Assembly (NCBI GenBank): GCA_031082105.1
Contig: JAVHLO010000256.1
Location: forward strand, 1-5,501
DNA from: Planctomycetota bacterium
GTDB lineage: Bacteria > Planctomycetota > MHYJ01 > JACQXL01 > JAVHLO01
DNA: 5,501 bases
Direction of reading: 5' to 3'
This document shows positions 1 to 5,365 of the stretch, in pieces (within the stretch, counting starts at the first letter, position 1; each line of letters opens with the position of its first letter). The notes below the pieces were generated by a model that was not told the DNA's origin, did not search any database, and saw only the letters and a list, made by a program, of their open reading frames with translations. The position numbers and the translations under genes were made by a program.

Positions 1-1374
1 GCGTCGAGACCGTTGACTCTCATGATACACAGCCTCGGCGCGCCGCAGGGGCTGGGGTTCGATACTCACACGGCAGCAATGGAGCAGCTCAAGGAATGGG
101 GACTGCGCACGACCGCGCCGCTCCTCCATGCGTGTTCCGGTATCGAAGCCGTGCAGGCGCGCTACGAGCAGGTTCTTTCGAAGCGGGACGATTTCCCGTT
201 CGAGATCGATGGAATCGTCGTCAAGGCGAACAGGATCTCCGTGCAGAACGAGGCCGGCTCGCGCGCACGAAGTCCTCGCTGGGCCGTTGCGTACAAGTTC
301 CCGCCCCGCGAGGAGACGACGCAACTTGAAGACATCGTGGTCCAGGTCGGCCGGACCGGAGCCATCACGCCCGTTGCAGTCCTCAAACCGGTCAACGTCG
401 GAGGCGTCACGGTGTCGCGCGCGACGCTCCACAACCAGGCCGAGATCGAGCGAAAGGACATCCGCCTGGGCGATTGGGTCGTCGTGTCGCGGGCCGGTGA
501 TGTCATCCCCGAGATCGTGAAACCGATCACCGCGCGACGGTCCGGCAAAGAACGCCGGTTCAGGATGCCCGCTCAATGCCCCGAGTGCGGAGCGGAACTC
601 GTCCTCCCCGCTGAAGAGGTCATCTACAGGTGCCCGGATATCGGCTGCCCGGCGCAGGTCAAGGGAACGATCGTCCATTTCGCGCGCAGGGATGCCATGA
701 ACATCGACGGGCTCGGCGAGAAGCTCGTCGACCAACTCGTGGACAAGAGCGTGGTGCGCGACCCGTCGGATCTGTACTTCCTCAAGCCGGACGAGCTCGC
801 AGCTCAGGAACGGATGGGCATGAAGTCCGCCGAGAACCTGATCAAAGCTATCGAGAACTCGAAGAAGACCCCGCTCGCGAGGTTCATCTTCGCGCTCGGA
901 ATTCGCCATGTCGGCGAGACGCTTGCGCGCGGGCTGGCCGACCATTTCGGCGATGTAGCCAGGCTGGCGTCGGCGTCGCTGGAGGAGCTTCAGAACATCG
1001 AGGACGTCGGGCCGCGCGTGGCGCAGAGCGTTCGCGATTTCTTCTCCAGCCCGAACAACAACCGTGTCGTGAAACGTCTCATCGAAGCAGGCGTGAGGCC
1101 GGAGCCGCCCGGCGCGACGGGCGTCCAGGACGAGCCCGGTCCGCTCGCCGGCGAGGTCTTCCTCTTCACGGGCGAGCTCGAAAGCATGTCCCGGGACGAG
1201 GCGAAGCGGCTCGTCGAGTCGAAAGGCGGAAAGATCGCGTCCTCGGCCGGCCGGAAAGTCACGCGTGTCGTCGTCGGCGCCGAGCCCGGCTCGAAACTAC
1301 AGAAGGCCAGGGAGCTCGGATTGCGCATCATGGACGAACGCGAGTTCCTGGGGCTGGTCCGGGGGAAAAAGTAG
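1..1374 (+). CDS. ligA: NAD-dependent DNA ligase LigA, 5'-truncated by the window edge
   Basis: Seals nicks in duplex DNA using NAD+, in replication and repair. Frame 1 is open from the first base and begins with ASRPL, the conserved adenylation-domain segment near residue 208 of E. coli LigA. About 200 residues, including the KxDG adenylated lysine, therefore lie upstream of the window, and the internal ATG/TTG codons are not starts. Visible in order (codons counted from base 1): nucleotidyltransferase motifs EIDGIVVK and RWAVAYKFP; OB-fold with VGRTGAITPVA and RAGDVIP; a zinc site of four cysteines at codons 193, 196, 211 and 216 (C-x2-C-x14-C-x4-C); helix-hairpin-helix region with NIDGLGEK, RMGMKSA, ALGIRHVGE and IEDVGPRVA; and a C-terminal BRCT domain with FLFTGEL, MSRDEAK and GSKLQKA. 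The end is intact (codon 457, then TAG). It converges on ispG. Identification is secure; only the 5' end is unseen. Confidence 0.97.
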   Translation, partial: ASRPLTLMIHSLGAPQGLGFDTHTAAMEQLKEWGLRTTAPLLHACSGIEAVQARYEQVLSKRDDFPFEIDGIVVKANRISVQNEAGSRARSPRWAVAYKFPPREETTQLEDIVVQVGRTGAITPVAVLKPVNVGGVTVSRATLHNQAEIERKDIRLGDWVVVSRAGDVIPEIVKPITARRSGKERRFRMPAQCPECGAELVLPAEEVIYRCPDIGCPAQVKGTIVHFARRDAMNIDGLGEKLVDQLVDKSVVRDPSDLYFLKPDELAAQERMGMKSAENLIKAIENSKKTPLARFIFALGIRHVGETLARGLADHFGDVARLASASLEELQNIEDVGPRVAQSVRDFFSSPNNNRVVKRLIEAGVRPEPPGATGVQDEPGPLAGEVFLFTGELESMSRDEAKRLVESKGGKIASSAGRKVTRVVVGAEPGSKLQKARELGLRIMDEREFLGLVRGKK

Positions 1375-1390
1375 GACGGACACAGGGATA

Positions 1391-1449
1391 CTGGCGCAGC
1401 GTAGCCGCAACCAAATCAACCGCAAAGCACGCAAAGAGCGCAAAGTGAA
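1391..1449 (+). repeat. Dispersed CGCAAAG-type repeat, copy 1
   Basis: This 59-bp segment lies 16 bp after the ligA stop. It contains three CGCAAAG units spaced 9 nt apart (1421, 1430 and 1439), preceded by a non-repetitive leader starting CTGGCGCAGCGTAGCCGCA. The same 59 bp recurs in inverted orientation at 5307-5365 with three differences by hand alignment. It fills much of the ligA/ispG convergent gap. No terminator-like hairpin with a T-run is visible there. It resembles 9-nt-periodic repeats that are abundant in some environmental bacterial genomes. Its function is unknown. Confidence 0.85.
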
Positions 1450-1462
1450 CGGTTGCCCGCGC

Positions 1463-2566
1463 TCAATCGTCTCCACAGAGAATCCTGACTTCGCGCACGA
1501 GCGTGTTCACGATCGCGTCCGGGCGAAGTCGCTTCACTACTTTGCCCTTTTTGAACAGCACCGATTCGCCCTTTCCACCGGCGACGCCGACATCGCATTC
1601 CGCGGCTTCGCCCGGGCCGTTCACGATACAGCCCATCACGGCCACGCGGACAGGCCGCTTCACTCCGCGGAGTCTGTTCTCGACCTCGCGCGCGACCCCG
1701 GCCACATCAAACTCCGTACGACCGCAGGTCGGGCACGCGAGCACCTCGACGCCCGGTACCCTGACACCGACGGCGCGCAGGATGGAACGGGCCACCTTGA
1801 TCTCGTCGATCGGCGGGGCGGTCAGGGACACACGAATCGTGTCCCCGATCCCAGCAAGGAGCAGCGAACCGATCCCCAGCGCGGACTTCACGACGGCGTC
1901 GGGCGGAATACCCGTGGCCGTGACGCCCAGGTGGAACGGGTAGTCGCACCGCTCCGCGGCCATCCTGTAGGCCCGGACCGTCGACAACACGTCCGCTGCT
2001 TTCAAGCTCATCATTATAGCATGGAAGCCGCAGTTTTCAAGCATTTTACAGAAAGCAAGCGCCTGTCGGACCATCATTGCCGCGGTATCCGCGTTTCTCG
2101 CGCGTTTCACGGGGACGCCTCCCTTGCGTGGAACGGCCGAGCCCGAGTTCATGCCGACCCTGATCGGGATTCTGCGCGCACGGCATCTCCGACAAATCTC
2201 CGCGATACGCACCTGATCGGACATGTTTCCCGGATTCAACCTGATCGCATCCGCCCCCGCCGCAATGGACGCCAGGGCGAGCTGCGGCGAGAAATGGATG
2301 TCCGCCTCCAGCGGGATGCGCGCTTTCTTCCTGACGGCCGCCAGCGTCCTGACCGCATCCATGTTCGGCACAGCGATCCGGACGATATCGCAGCCGACCG
2401 CCTCCAGGTCGCGTATCTGCCTCGCAGTCTCGCGCCTGTCTTCAGGCCTCGCCTTGATCATGGACTGTACCGAGATCGGCGCGCCGCCGCCGACCTTGAC
2501 GGGGCCGATGGCGACCTGTCTGGTGAGTCTTCGCTTGATGCCGGAACAATGCGTCATGGAGGCCAT
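1463..2566 (-). CDS. ispG: 4-hydroxy-3-methylbut-2-enyl diphosphate synthase (flavodoxin/ferredoxin), IspG/GcpE
   Basis: Reductively converts MEcPP to HMBPP, the penultimate step of the MEP isoprenoid pathway, with a [4Fe-4S] cluster in the cytoplasm. The 367-residue product is close to E. coli IspG (372). Seen: SVQSM near the N-terminus, EADIHF, LNPGNM, RVGMNSGS, SLKAADV, KSALGIG, GIGDTIRVSLT. The C-terminal cluster site is CPTCG (C278, C281), then MGCIVNGPGEA (C313, E320), with the E. coli cluster-ligand spacing C-x2-C-x31-C-x6-E. Start: ATG at 2566 (MASMTHC); ATG at 2557 is equally possible and neither has a clear Shine-Dalgarno sequence. The frame stays open to 2749, but that extension runs through a repeat and lacks IspG similarity. 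Odd points: the usual HLGVTEAG motif reads HLGVTATG, so a normally conserved Glu is Ala217; SVQSMTNT is SVQSMIKA. The gene is 237 bp downstream of the sigma unit on the same strand and may have its own promoter. Confidence 0.95.
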   Translation of the reverse strand: MASMTHCSGIKRRLTRQVAIGPVKVGGGAPISVQSMIKARPEDRRETARQIRDLEAVGCDIVRIAVPNMDAVRTLAAVRKKARIPLEADIHFSPQLALASIAAGADAIRLNPGNMSDQVRIAEICRRCRARRIPIRVGMNSGSAVPRKGGVPVKRARNADTAAMMVRQALAFCKMLENCGFHAIMMSLKAADVLSTVRAYRMAAERCDYPFHLGVTATGIPPDAVVKSALGIGSLLLAGIGDTIRVSLTAPPIDEIKVARSILRAVGVRVPGVEVLACPTCGRTEFDVAGVAREVENRLRGVKRPVRVAVMGCIVNGPGEAAECDVGVAGGKGESVLFKKGKVVKRLRPDAIVNTLVREVRILCGDD

Positions 2567-2622
2567 TGTAAGAATCACCCGAGGATTCCGATTCCGCCGA
2601 AAAACGCCCGCTTTATCACTCT

Positions 2623-2739
2623 GAACTCGTTCTCCGCTCCCGGCGGATCCTGACTTCGGCGTGACAGAAGCTCCTTGTCCAAGGGCGGAGGAGATGCCGT
2701 CCGCCCCGGGCGGATCCGCTATAGGCGGAAAACAAGTTC
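2623..2739. repeat. REPIN-like element: two inverted 28-nt palindromic units around a 61-bp core
   Basis: The left unit (2623-2650, plus strand) and the right unit (2739-2712, minus strand) share the form GAACTYGTTYTCCGC-N5-GCGGATCC. They agree at 21 of 28 positions; the differences are two C/T changes and the five loop bases. Each unit can fold as TCCGC-N5-GCGGA. The core (2651-2711) holds a further pairing at 2700-2714 (TCCGCCC / GGGCGGA) and CCTTG-TC-CAAGG at 2673-2684. Two REP-like hairpins in inverted orientation within about 110 bp is the architecture of REPINs, which RAYT transposases spread in other genomes. No transposase gene is in the window. The element lies in the ispG upstream gap. 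Confidence 0.6.
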
Positions 2740-2750
2740 GGCACGACACT

Positions 2751-2785
2751 CAAGCAGGTCTTTTTGTTCTTCCGTTCCCTGCTTG
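2751..2785. repeat. 8-bp perfect inverted repeat downstream of the exported-protein gene
   Basis: CAAGCAGG at 2751-2758 pairs perfectly with CCTGCTTG at 2778-2785 across a 19-nt loop. It begins 19 bp after the stop of the minus-strand three-gene unit. The long loop and absence of a T-run on the minus strand make it a weak intrinsic terminator. It may be a transcript-end structure or part of the neighbouring repeat cluster. The remainder of 2567-2803 holds no gene that I can support. Confidence 0.35.
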
Positions 2786-2803
2786 CAGCTCTGCGGCGCC
2801 GGC

Positions 2804-3568
2804 CTACTTGACATCGAATCTCACACGCAGCGCGATCTCCATCTCGCCGCTTTCCCTGTCGACCACGATATTCCGTGGTGTGACCTCGAGGACCTGCGCA
2901 CGCACCTCTTTCGCGCCCAGAAGGAGTATCTTCCGGGTCTCTTCGATCCCACACTCAATTATCGGCAGATTCCCGTCGCTCGTCGCACCCACAAGCCGTA
3001 TCTGGACCGGCGTCGTCAACGTCGCGACGAGCCCGGTCGGCGCAGTGTGGCGGGCGGGGTCCTTGCGCCAGGGAGCGATCCCGTCCGGCGCGAGATTGAA
3101 CAGTTCCGAAAGGATGCCGTCTCCGTACACCCGCATACCCTCCCCGCCCCTCAGGACGACGGCGGATCCGCCTGCGACCTCGACCTGACCCTCCGCGACG
3201 CCCACGACAAGCACATCTTTCTCGGTGGTCGCGACACGGAACTTTTCGATCTCCATGCCGTCGCCCCTCTGCAACAGCGCGAAGCTATCCGCTTCCAACG
3301 CCATCGCCAGCGAATGGAGCGTGCGGCCGACCGAGTCCTTTGTGTACTCGACGCGAAGCCGCCGGCCCGCCAGCGTGTTCGCCTTGAATCCGATCCGAAC
3401 GCCAGTCCGGTCGGAAAGGTCCTTGACCACCGTTTCCGCATCGCCCTCGATCGTTTCCGCGGTCGGCTCTCCCGCGCGAGTCTGCGCGACCCCGAGACCG
3501 CCGAGGAACATACCCGCCATGCCGGAGACGAGGCAGGCGACGATTGCGAATACGACGTTCGTCTTCAT
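2804..3568 (-). CDS. Exported or membrane-anchored protein with STN-like, FecR-continuation-like and GspC-like segments
   Basis: I do not recognise a named family for this 254-residue protein. Seen: a short Lys-containing N-terminus, then a hydrophobic Gly/Ala-rich stretch (residues 5-29) that could be a signal peptide or an uncleaved anchor. Cys12 seems too early for a lipobox. Residues 40-108 (DLSDRTGVRIGF, then RLRVEYTKDSV, then LHSLAMALEADS) follow the pattern of secretin/TonB short N-terminal (STN) domains. Residues 109-147 (FRVATTEKDVLVVGVAEGQV, AVVLRGGEGMRV) read like the strand-rich tail that usually follows a FecR core. Residues 188-253 (IRLVGATSDGNLPIIECG, LLLGAKEVRAQVLEV) recall GspC/PilP-like domains, weakly. 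ATG at 3568 is preferred: GAGGA lies 8 nt upstream and overlaps the anti-sigma stop. GTG at 3571 is possible. The 11-bp gap and shared signal suggest translational coupling to the anti-sigma gene. The domain calls are inference. Confidence 0.8.
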   Translation of the reverse strand: MKTNVVFAIVACLVSGMAGMFLGGLGVAQTRAGEPTAETIEGDAETVVKDLSDRTGVRIGFKANTLAGRRLRVEYTKDSVGRTLHSLAMALEADSFALLQRGDGMEIEKFRVATTEKDVLVVGVAEGQVEVAGGSAVVLRGGEGMRVYGDGILSELFNLAPDGIAPWRKDPARHTAPTGLVATLTTPVQIRLVGATSDGNLPIIECGIEETRKILLLGAKEVRAQVLEVTPRNIVVDRESGEMEIALRVRFDVK

Positions 3569-3579
3569 CACAGCAATCC

Positions 3580-4365
3580 TCAGTAGCTCAGCTCAAATCT
3601 TGCGTTTGCAGCCTTGACGACTCCACCCGGCGCGTAGATGAGCAGCCCTTCCCGGTCTTCTCCCGGGCGGACCTCGAACCACGCGTTGCCGCGGTAGAAA
3701 TTCAGCACCGCGGGCTGACCCGCGCCGCTCCTCGGGCCGATTTGTATTCTCGTGGCAGAGTTCATTTCGACGACGAGTCCATCTCCGAGCCGAACCATGG
3801 CATAGGACCCCTCGCGCGTGGAAACCCTGTCGCCCGGATTCAACTGCTGGCCTGACCTGACGGGCACCCAGGCCGTCGTGGCGTTCTTCTGCACCTCCAC
3901 GTGTCCTTCCGCGATGGACACGGTCGCGACCGGATCTTCATCTTTCGCGCGGAAGCGCCCGCCGGCCGACAGCGAGAAGGCCAGTACACCAAGCATGACC
4001 AACCCGAACGCCGCCGCGAATGCGGGGACACGCCAGCTCGGCCAGCCCATTGACCTCGCCTCGGTGGAGAACCGCCTCCAGAAGAACGACCGGAGCCGGG
4101 CGAGCACGCCCGCGCCTGAAGCAGCCGCGGCCGCGTGTCGATCCACTTCCGCCCTGACGGCTGCGAGAACGCGTTCGCGCCGCACCCCGTTCGGGGCCGC
4201 ACCCTCGTCGTCTCGAATCATTGCCATCGCCCGCTTGACGGCCTCGTGTTCCCGGGCGCACGATGGACAATTCTCGACGTGTTCCGCCAGCCGGCTGCTC
4301 TCCTGCGCGCTGAGCTCTTTCAGGAAGAGACGCGGCAGATTGCGGATGACGTCTCCGCATTTCAT
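3580..4365 (-). CDS. Membrane anti-sigma factor: zinc-binding ZAS domain, one TM helix, FecR domain
   Basis: Predicted to bind and silence the adjacent ECF sigma factor and respond to an envelope signal. The 261-residue protein has an N-terminal zinc-binding anti-sigma pattern, C3-x25-H29-x3-C33-x2-C36 (HVENCPSC), with the same spacing as RsrA. An Ala/Arg-rich linker follows, then one membrane helix at about 113-134 (VPAFAAAFGLVMLGVLAF), then a FecR-type domain at 148-258 (SIAEGHVEVQK, PVRSGQQLNPGDRV, VRLGDGLVVEMNSATRI, FYRGNAWFEV, GGVVKAANARFEL). Topology would put ZAS in the cytoplasm and FecR outside. The start is ATG 4365, with GGAGA 7 nt upstream. The frame extends to 4482, but that part has no anti-sigma similarity and would almost abolish the gap. 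Odd: the protein ends at ARFELSY, the position of the usual GTxF motif, without the strands that normally follow. Comparable strands occur in the next gene. Confidence 0.92.
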   Translation of the reverse strand: MKCGDVIRNLPRLFLKELSAQESSRLAEHVENCPSCAREHEAVKRAMAMIRDDEGAAPNGVRRERVLAAVRAEVDRHAAAAASGAGVLARLRSFFWRRFSTEARSMGWPSWRVPAFAAAFGLVMLGVLAFSLSAGGRFRAKDEDPVATVSIAEGHVEVQKNATTAWVPVRSGQQLNPGDRVSTREGSYAMVRLGDGLVVEMNSATRIQIGPRSGAGQPAVLNFYRGNAWFEVRPGEDREGLLIYAPGGVVKAANARFELSY

Positions 4366-4445
4366 GTTACAATCTCCGACTGTCTGGCCCACACCGTTCA
4401 TGATCCTGGAGCGCCGGTTTCCCAGCCCACGCTCATCAGAAGCCA

Positions 4446-4463
4446 GCCCCGACGCGTCGGGGC
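4446..4463. promoter_or_regulatory. Perfect 18-bp palindrome in the sigma/anti-sigma intergenic gap
   Basis: GCCCCGACGCGTCGGGGC is identical to its reverse complement. As RNA it folds into a seven-pair GC-rich stem closing a CGCG tetraloop. It lies 25 bp after the sigma stop, within an untranslated 123-bp gap, and 80 bp before the anti-sigma start. No T-run follows on the minus strand, so a simple terminator is unlikely. A dimeric-protein operator, an mRNA processing or stability hairpin, or an attenuator controlling sigma:anti-sigma ratio are all possible. Chance in GC-rich DNA or a dispersed REP-type unit are alternatives. Confidence 0.45.
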
Positions 4464-4488
4464 GCTCCCGAACCATGAACAACTCAAG

Positions 4489-5115
4489 TCAGCAGGCGAC
4501 GACCTTGCCGCCTTCCGATTTATTCTCAGGCCTGTTCAGTTTCATCGCGAGCTCGCGAACCGCCTCATGTACCCGGAACTTCAGGGTGCCGACGCGCGCG
4601 CCTGTGATTGCGGCCATCTCTTCGTAGGGCAGTCCCTCGAACACCCGCAGGATGAGCGCCTCACGCTTTGGCTCGGCCAGTTCGAGCAGGCATGCGCGGA
4701 GGCGCCTGGCCTCCTCTGCCTTCTCGACCGTGTGCGCGGCGTCAAAACGCAGGTCCGCGATTTCGCGCACGGCCCCGCCTTTCTCTCCGCGTCCCGCCGA
4801 TCCTTCCGCGGCCGTCATCGACACACACTTCGCCCTGCTCGCCTTGCGCAGAAAATCCACGCACAGGTTGTGGGCGATCGTGTAGAGCCACGTAGATACC
4901 CTGCAGCGGGGCGAGAAGCGGCCGACGCTGCACGTGACGCGGAGGAACACCTCCTGGAATATGTCCTCTGCGGCAGAGCTGTTCCCTGTGAGCCTGCATA
5001 TGTAGCCGATCAGCGGTCGCTCGAACCTGGCGATGAGCTCGGCGTAGGCCGTCTCGTCGCCGGCTGCGCAGCGCCGAAGAAGTTCCGCATCGTCTTTGAG
5101 ATCGTCGCTCGTCAC
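4489..5115 (-). CDS. ECF-type RNA polymerase sigma-70 family factor
   Basis: Directs RNA polymerase to a stress or envelope regulon when released by its anti-sigma factor. The 208-residue product has the two-domain ECF layout. Region 2 spans about residues 24-94 (AYAELIARFERPLIGYICRL, SAAEDIFQEVFLRV, STWLYTIAHNLCVDFLRK). After a linker, region 4 spans about 138-193 (LLELAEPKREALILRVFEGL, PYEEMAAITGARVGTLKFRV), ending in the helix-turn-helix. No extra C-terminal domain is present. Start: GTG at 5115, because AGGAGA (5129-5124) lies 8 nt upstream and the protein then begins just before region 2. The frame is open to a TTG at 5187, without similarity. The first gene of a minus-strand unit, it is followed after 123 bp by its anti-sigma factor. 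Eight cysteines, one of them the C-terminal residue, are more than I would expect. The ECF subgroup cannot be assigned by eye. Confidence 0.95.
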   Translation of the reverse strand: MTSDDLKDDAELLRRCAAGDETAYAELIARFERPLIGYICRLTGNSSAAEDIFQEVFLRVTCSVGRFSPRCRVSTWLYTIAHNLCVDFLRKASRAKCVSMTAAEGSAGRGEKGGAVREIADLRFDAAHTVEKAEEARRLRACLLELAEPKREALILRVFEGLPYEEMAAITGARVGTLKFRVHEAVRELAMKLNRPENKSEGGKVVAC

Positions 5116-5123
5116 GCGGTATT

Positions 5124-5129
5124 TCTCCT
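5124..5129 (-). promoter_or_regulatory. Strong ribosome-binding site that sets the sigma GTG start
   Basis: The minus strand reads AGGAGA, 8 nt before GTG at 5115. It is the best Shine-Dalgarno match in the window and decides in favour of the GTG start over the upstream TTG at 5187. Confidence 0.75.
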
Positions 5130-5132
5130 GGA

Positions 5133-5146
5133 TAACCGTCAGGTTA
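5133..5146. promoter_or_regulatory. Inverted repeat TAACC-N4-GGTTA just upstream of the sigma ribosome-binding site
   Basis: TAACC (5133-5137) and GGTTA (5142-5146) pair perfectly across GTCA and end 3 bp from the AGGAGA signal. The position suits an operator overlapping the sigma promoter or leader, or a small leader hairpin affecting ribosome access. No convincing -35/-10 pair could be placed around it. Five-base arms can arise by chance. Confidence 0.3.
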
Positions 5147-5190
5147 AACGAACAACTCTCCCCGGCGTTTGCTCTGAGGCGCCACAACCC

Positions 5191-5213
5191 GTGTCCTGTG
5201 TCCTGTCCCCTGT
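5191..5213. repeat. Heptamer tandem repeat, about three units
   Basis: Two perfect GTGTCCT units (5191-5197 and 5198-5204) are followed by GTCCCCT (5205-5211) and a partial unit. It lies in the sigma upstream gap. The reverse complement contains GGACACAGG; a related GGACACAGG occurs at 1378-1386, directly before the other CGCAAAG repeat copy, so the heptamer may belong to the same repeat family. Confidence 0.5.
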
Positions 5214-5235
5214 ACTACAATCCGACAGAACTTTG

Positions 5236-5250
5236 TCTTGTTTGACAAGA
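5236..5250. promoter_or_regulatory. Perfect 6-bp inverted repeat TCTTGT-TTG-ACAAGA
   Basis: TCTTGT (5236-5241) and ACAAGA (5245-5250) flank a 3-nt spacer in an A/T-richer stretch about 120 bp upstream of the sigma start. On the minus strand it includes TTGTCA, a possible -35, but 17 bp on the bases read TCGGAT, a poor -10. It could be an operator, or the edge of the adjacent repeat element. Confidence 0.25.
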
Positions 5251-5260
5251 TGTTTTTCAC

Positions 5261-5326
5261 CGCAAAGAACGCAAAGCGCGAGAGTCAATTGTAGGTCCAG
5301 GTTCTTTTCGCTTTGCGCTCTTTGCG
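5261..5326. repeat. Hairpin-forming CGCAAAG repeat pair
   Basis: CGCAAAGAACGCAAAGCG (5261-5278) is complementary to 5309-5326 at 17 of 18 positions, with a 30-nt loop. The right arm is the CGCAAAG end of repeat copy 2. Two facing copies of the periodic repeat therefore form a strong potential cruciform upstream of the sigma gene. Confidence 0.65.
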
Positions 5327-5365
5327 TGCTTTGCGTTTGATTTGGCTGCGGCTACGCTGCGCCAG
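5307..5365 (-). repeat. Dispersed CGCAAAG-type repeat, copy 2, inverted relative to copy 1
   Basis: Reading the minus strand from 5365 to 5307 reproduces 1391-1449 with three substitutions in 59 bp. The CGCAAAG units keep the 9-nt period, and the CTGGCGCAGCGTAGCCGCA leader is conserved with no change in its first 19 bases. The two copies bracket the whole minus-strand block from ispG to the sigma gene. On the plus strand the repeat runs directly into the coding-like segment that follows. Confidence 0.85.

Noticed and set aside
1265..2653. 462-codon plus-strand open frame across ispG
   Set aside because: It is antisense to a clear IspG with intact cluster ligands; its product is rich in Arg, Asp and His with no recognisable motif, typical of a GC-rich shadow frame.
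2567..2749. N-terminal extension of IspG to an upstream start
   Set aside because: The extra 61 residues are encoded by the REPIN-like element, show no IspG similarity, and would make the protein longer than the family.
2804..3568. Lipoprotein call from IVAC at residues 9-12
   Set aside because: Cys12 follows too short a hydrophobic stretch for a normal lipoprotein signal, and hydrophobic residues continue well past it.
3560..3600. A frameshift splitting one FecR protein into two genes
   Set aside because: The downstream frame has its own ribosome-binding site, hydrophobic export segment and STN-like domain before the FecR-like strands, so a single frameshift cannot explain the arrangement.
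4366..4482. N-terminal extension of the anti-sigma factor
   Set aside because: The ATG at 4365 has a good Shine-Dalgarno sequence and places C3 at the normal ZAS spacing; the extension covers the palindrome and has no domain similarity.
5242..5270. Plus-strand promoter from TTGACA at 5242
   Set aside because: No acceptable -10 box lies 16-18 bp downstream, and TTGACA is part of an inverted repeat; the only plus-strand target is the doubtful fragment at 5366.
4135..5340. 401-codon plus-strand open frame ending in CALCVLCV
   Set aside because: It is antisense to the sigma and anti-sigma genes, and its end is simply the CGCAAAG repeat translated in frame.
5255..5340. CRISPR array from the repeated CGCAAAG units
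   Set aside because: The units are 7-9 nt with 2-nt spacers and in facing orientation; there are no 25-40 nt repeats, unique spacers or cas genes.
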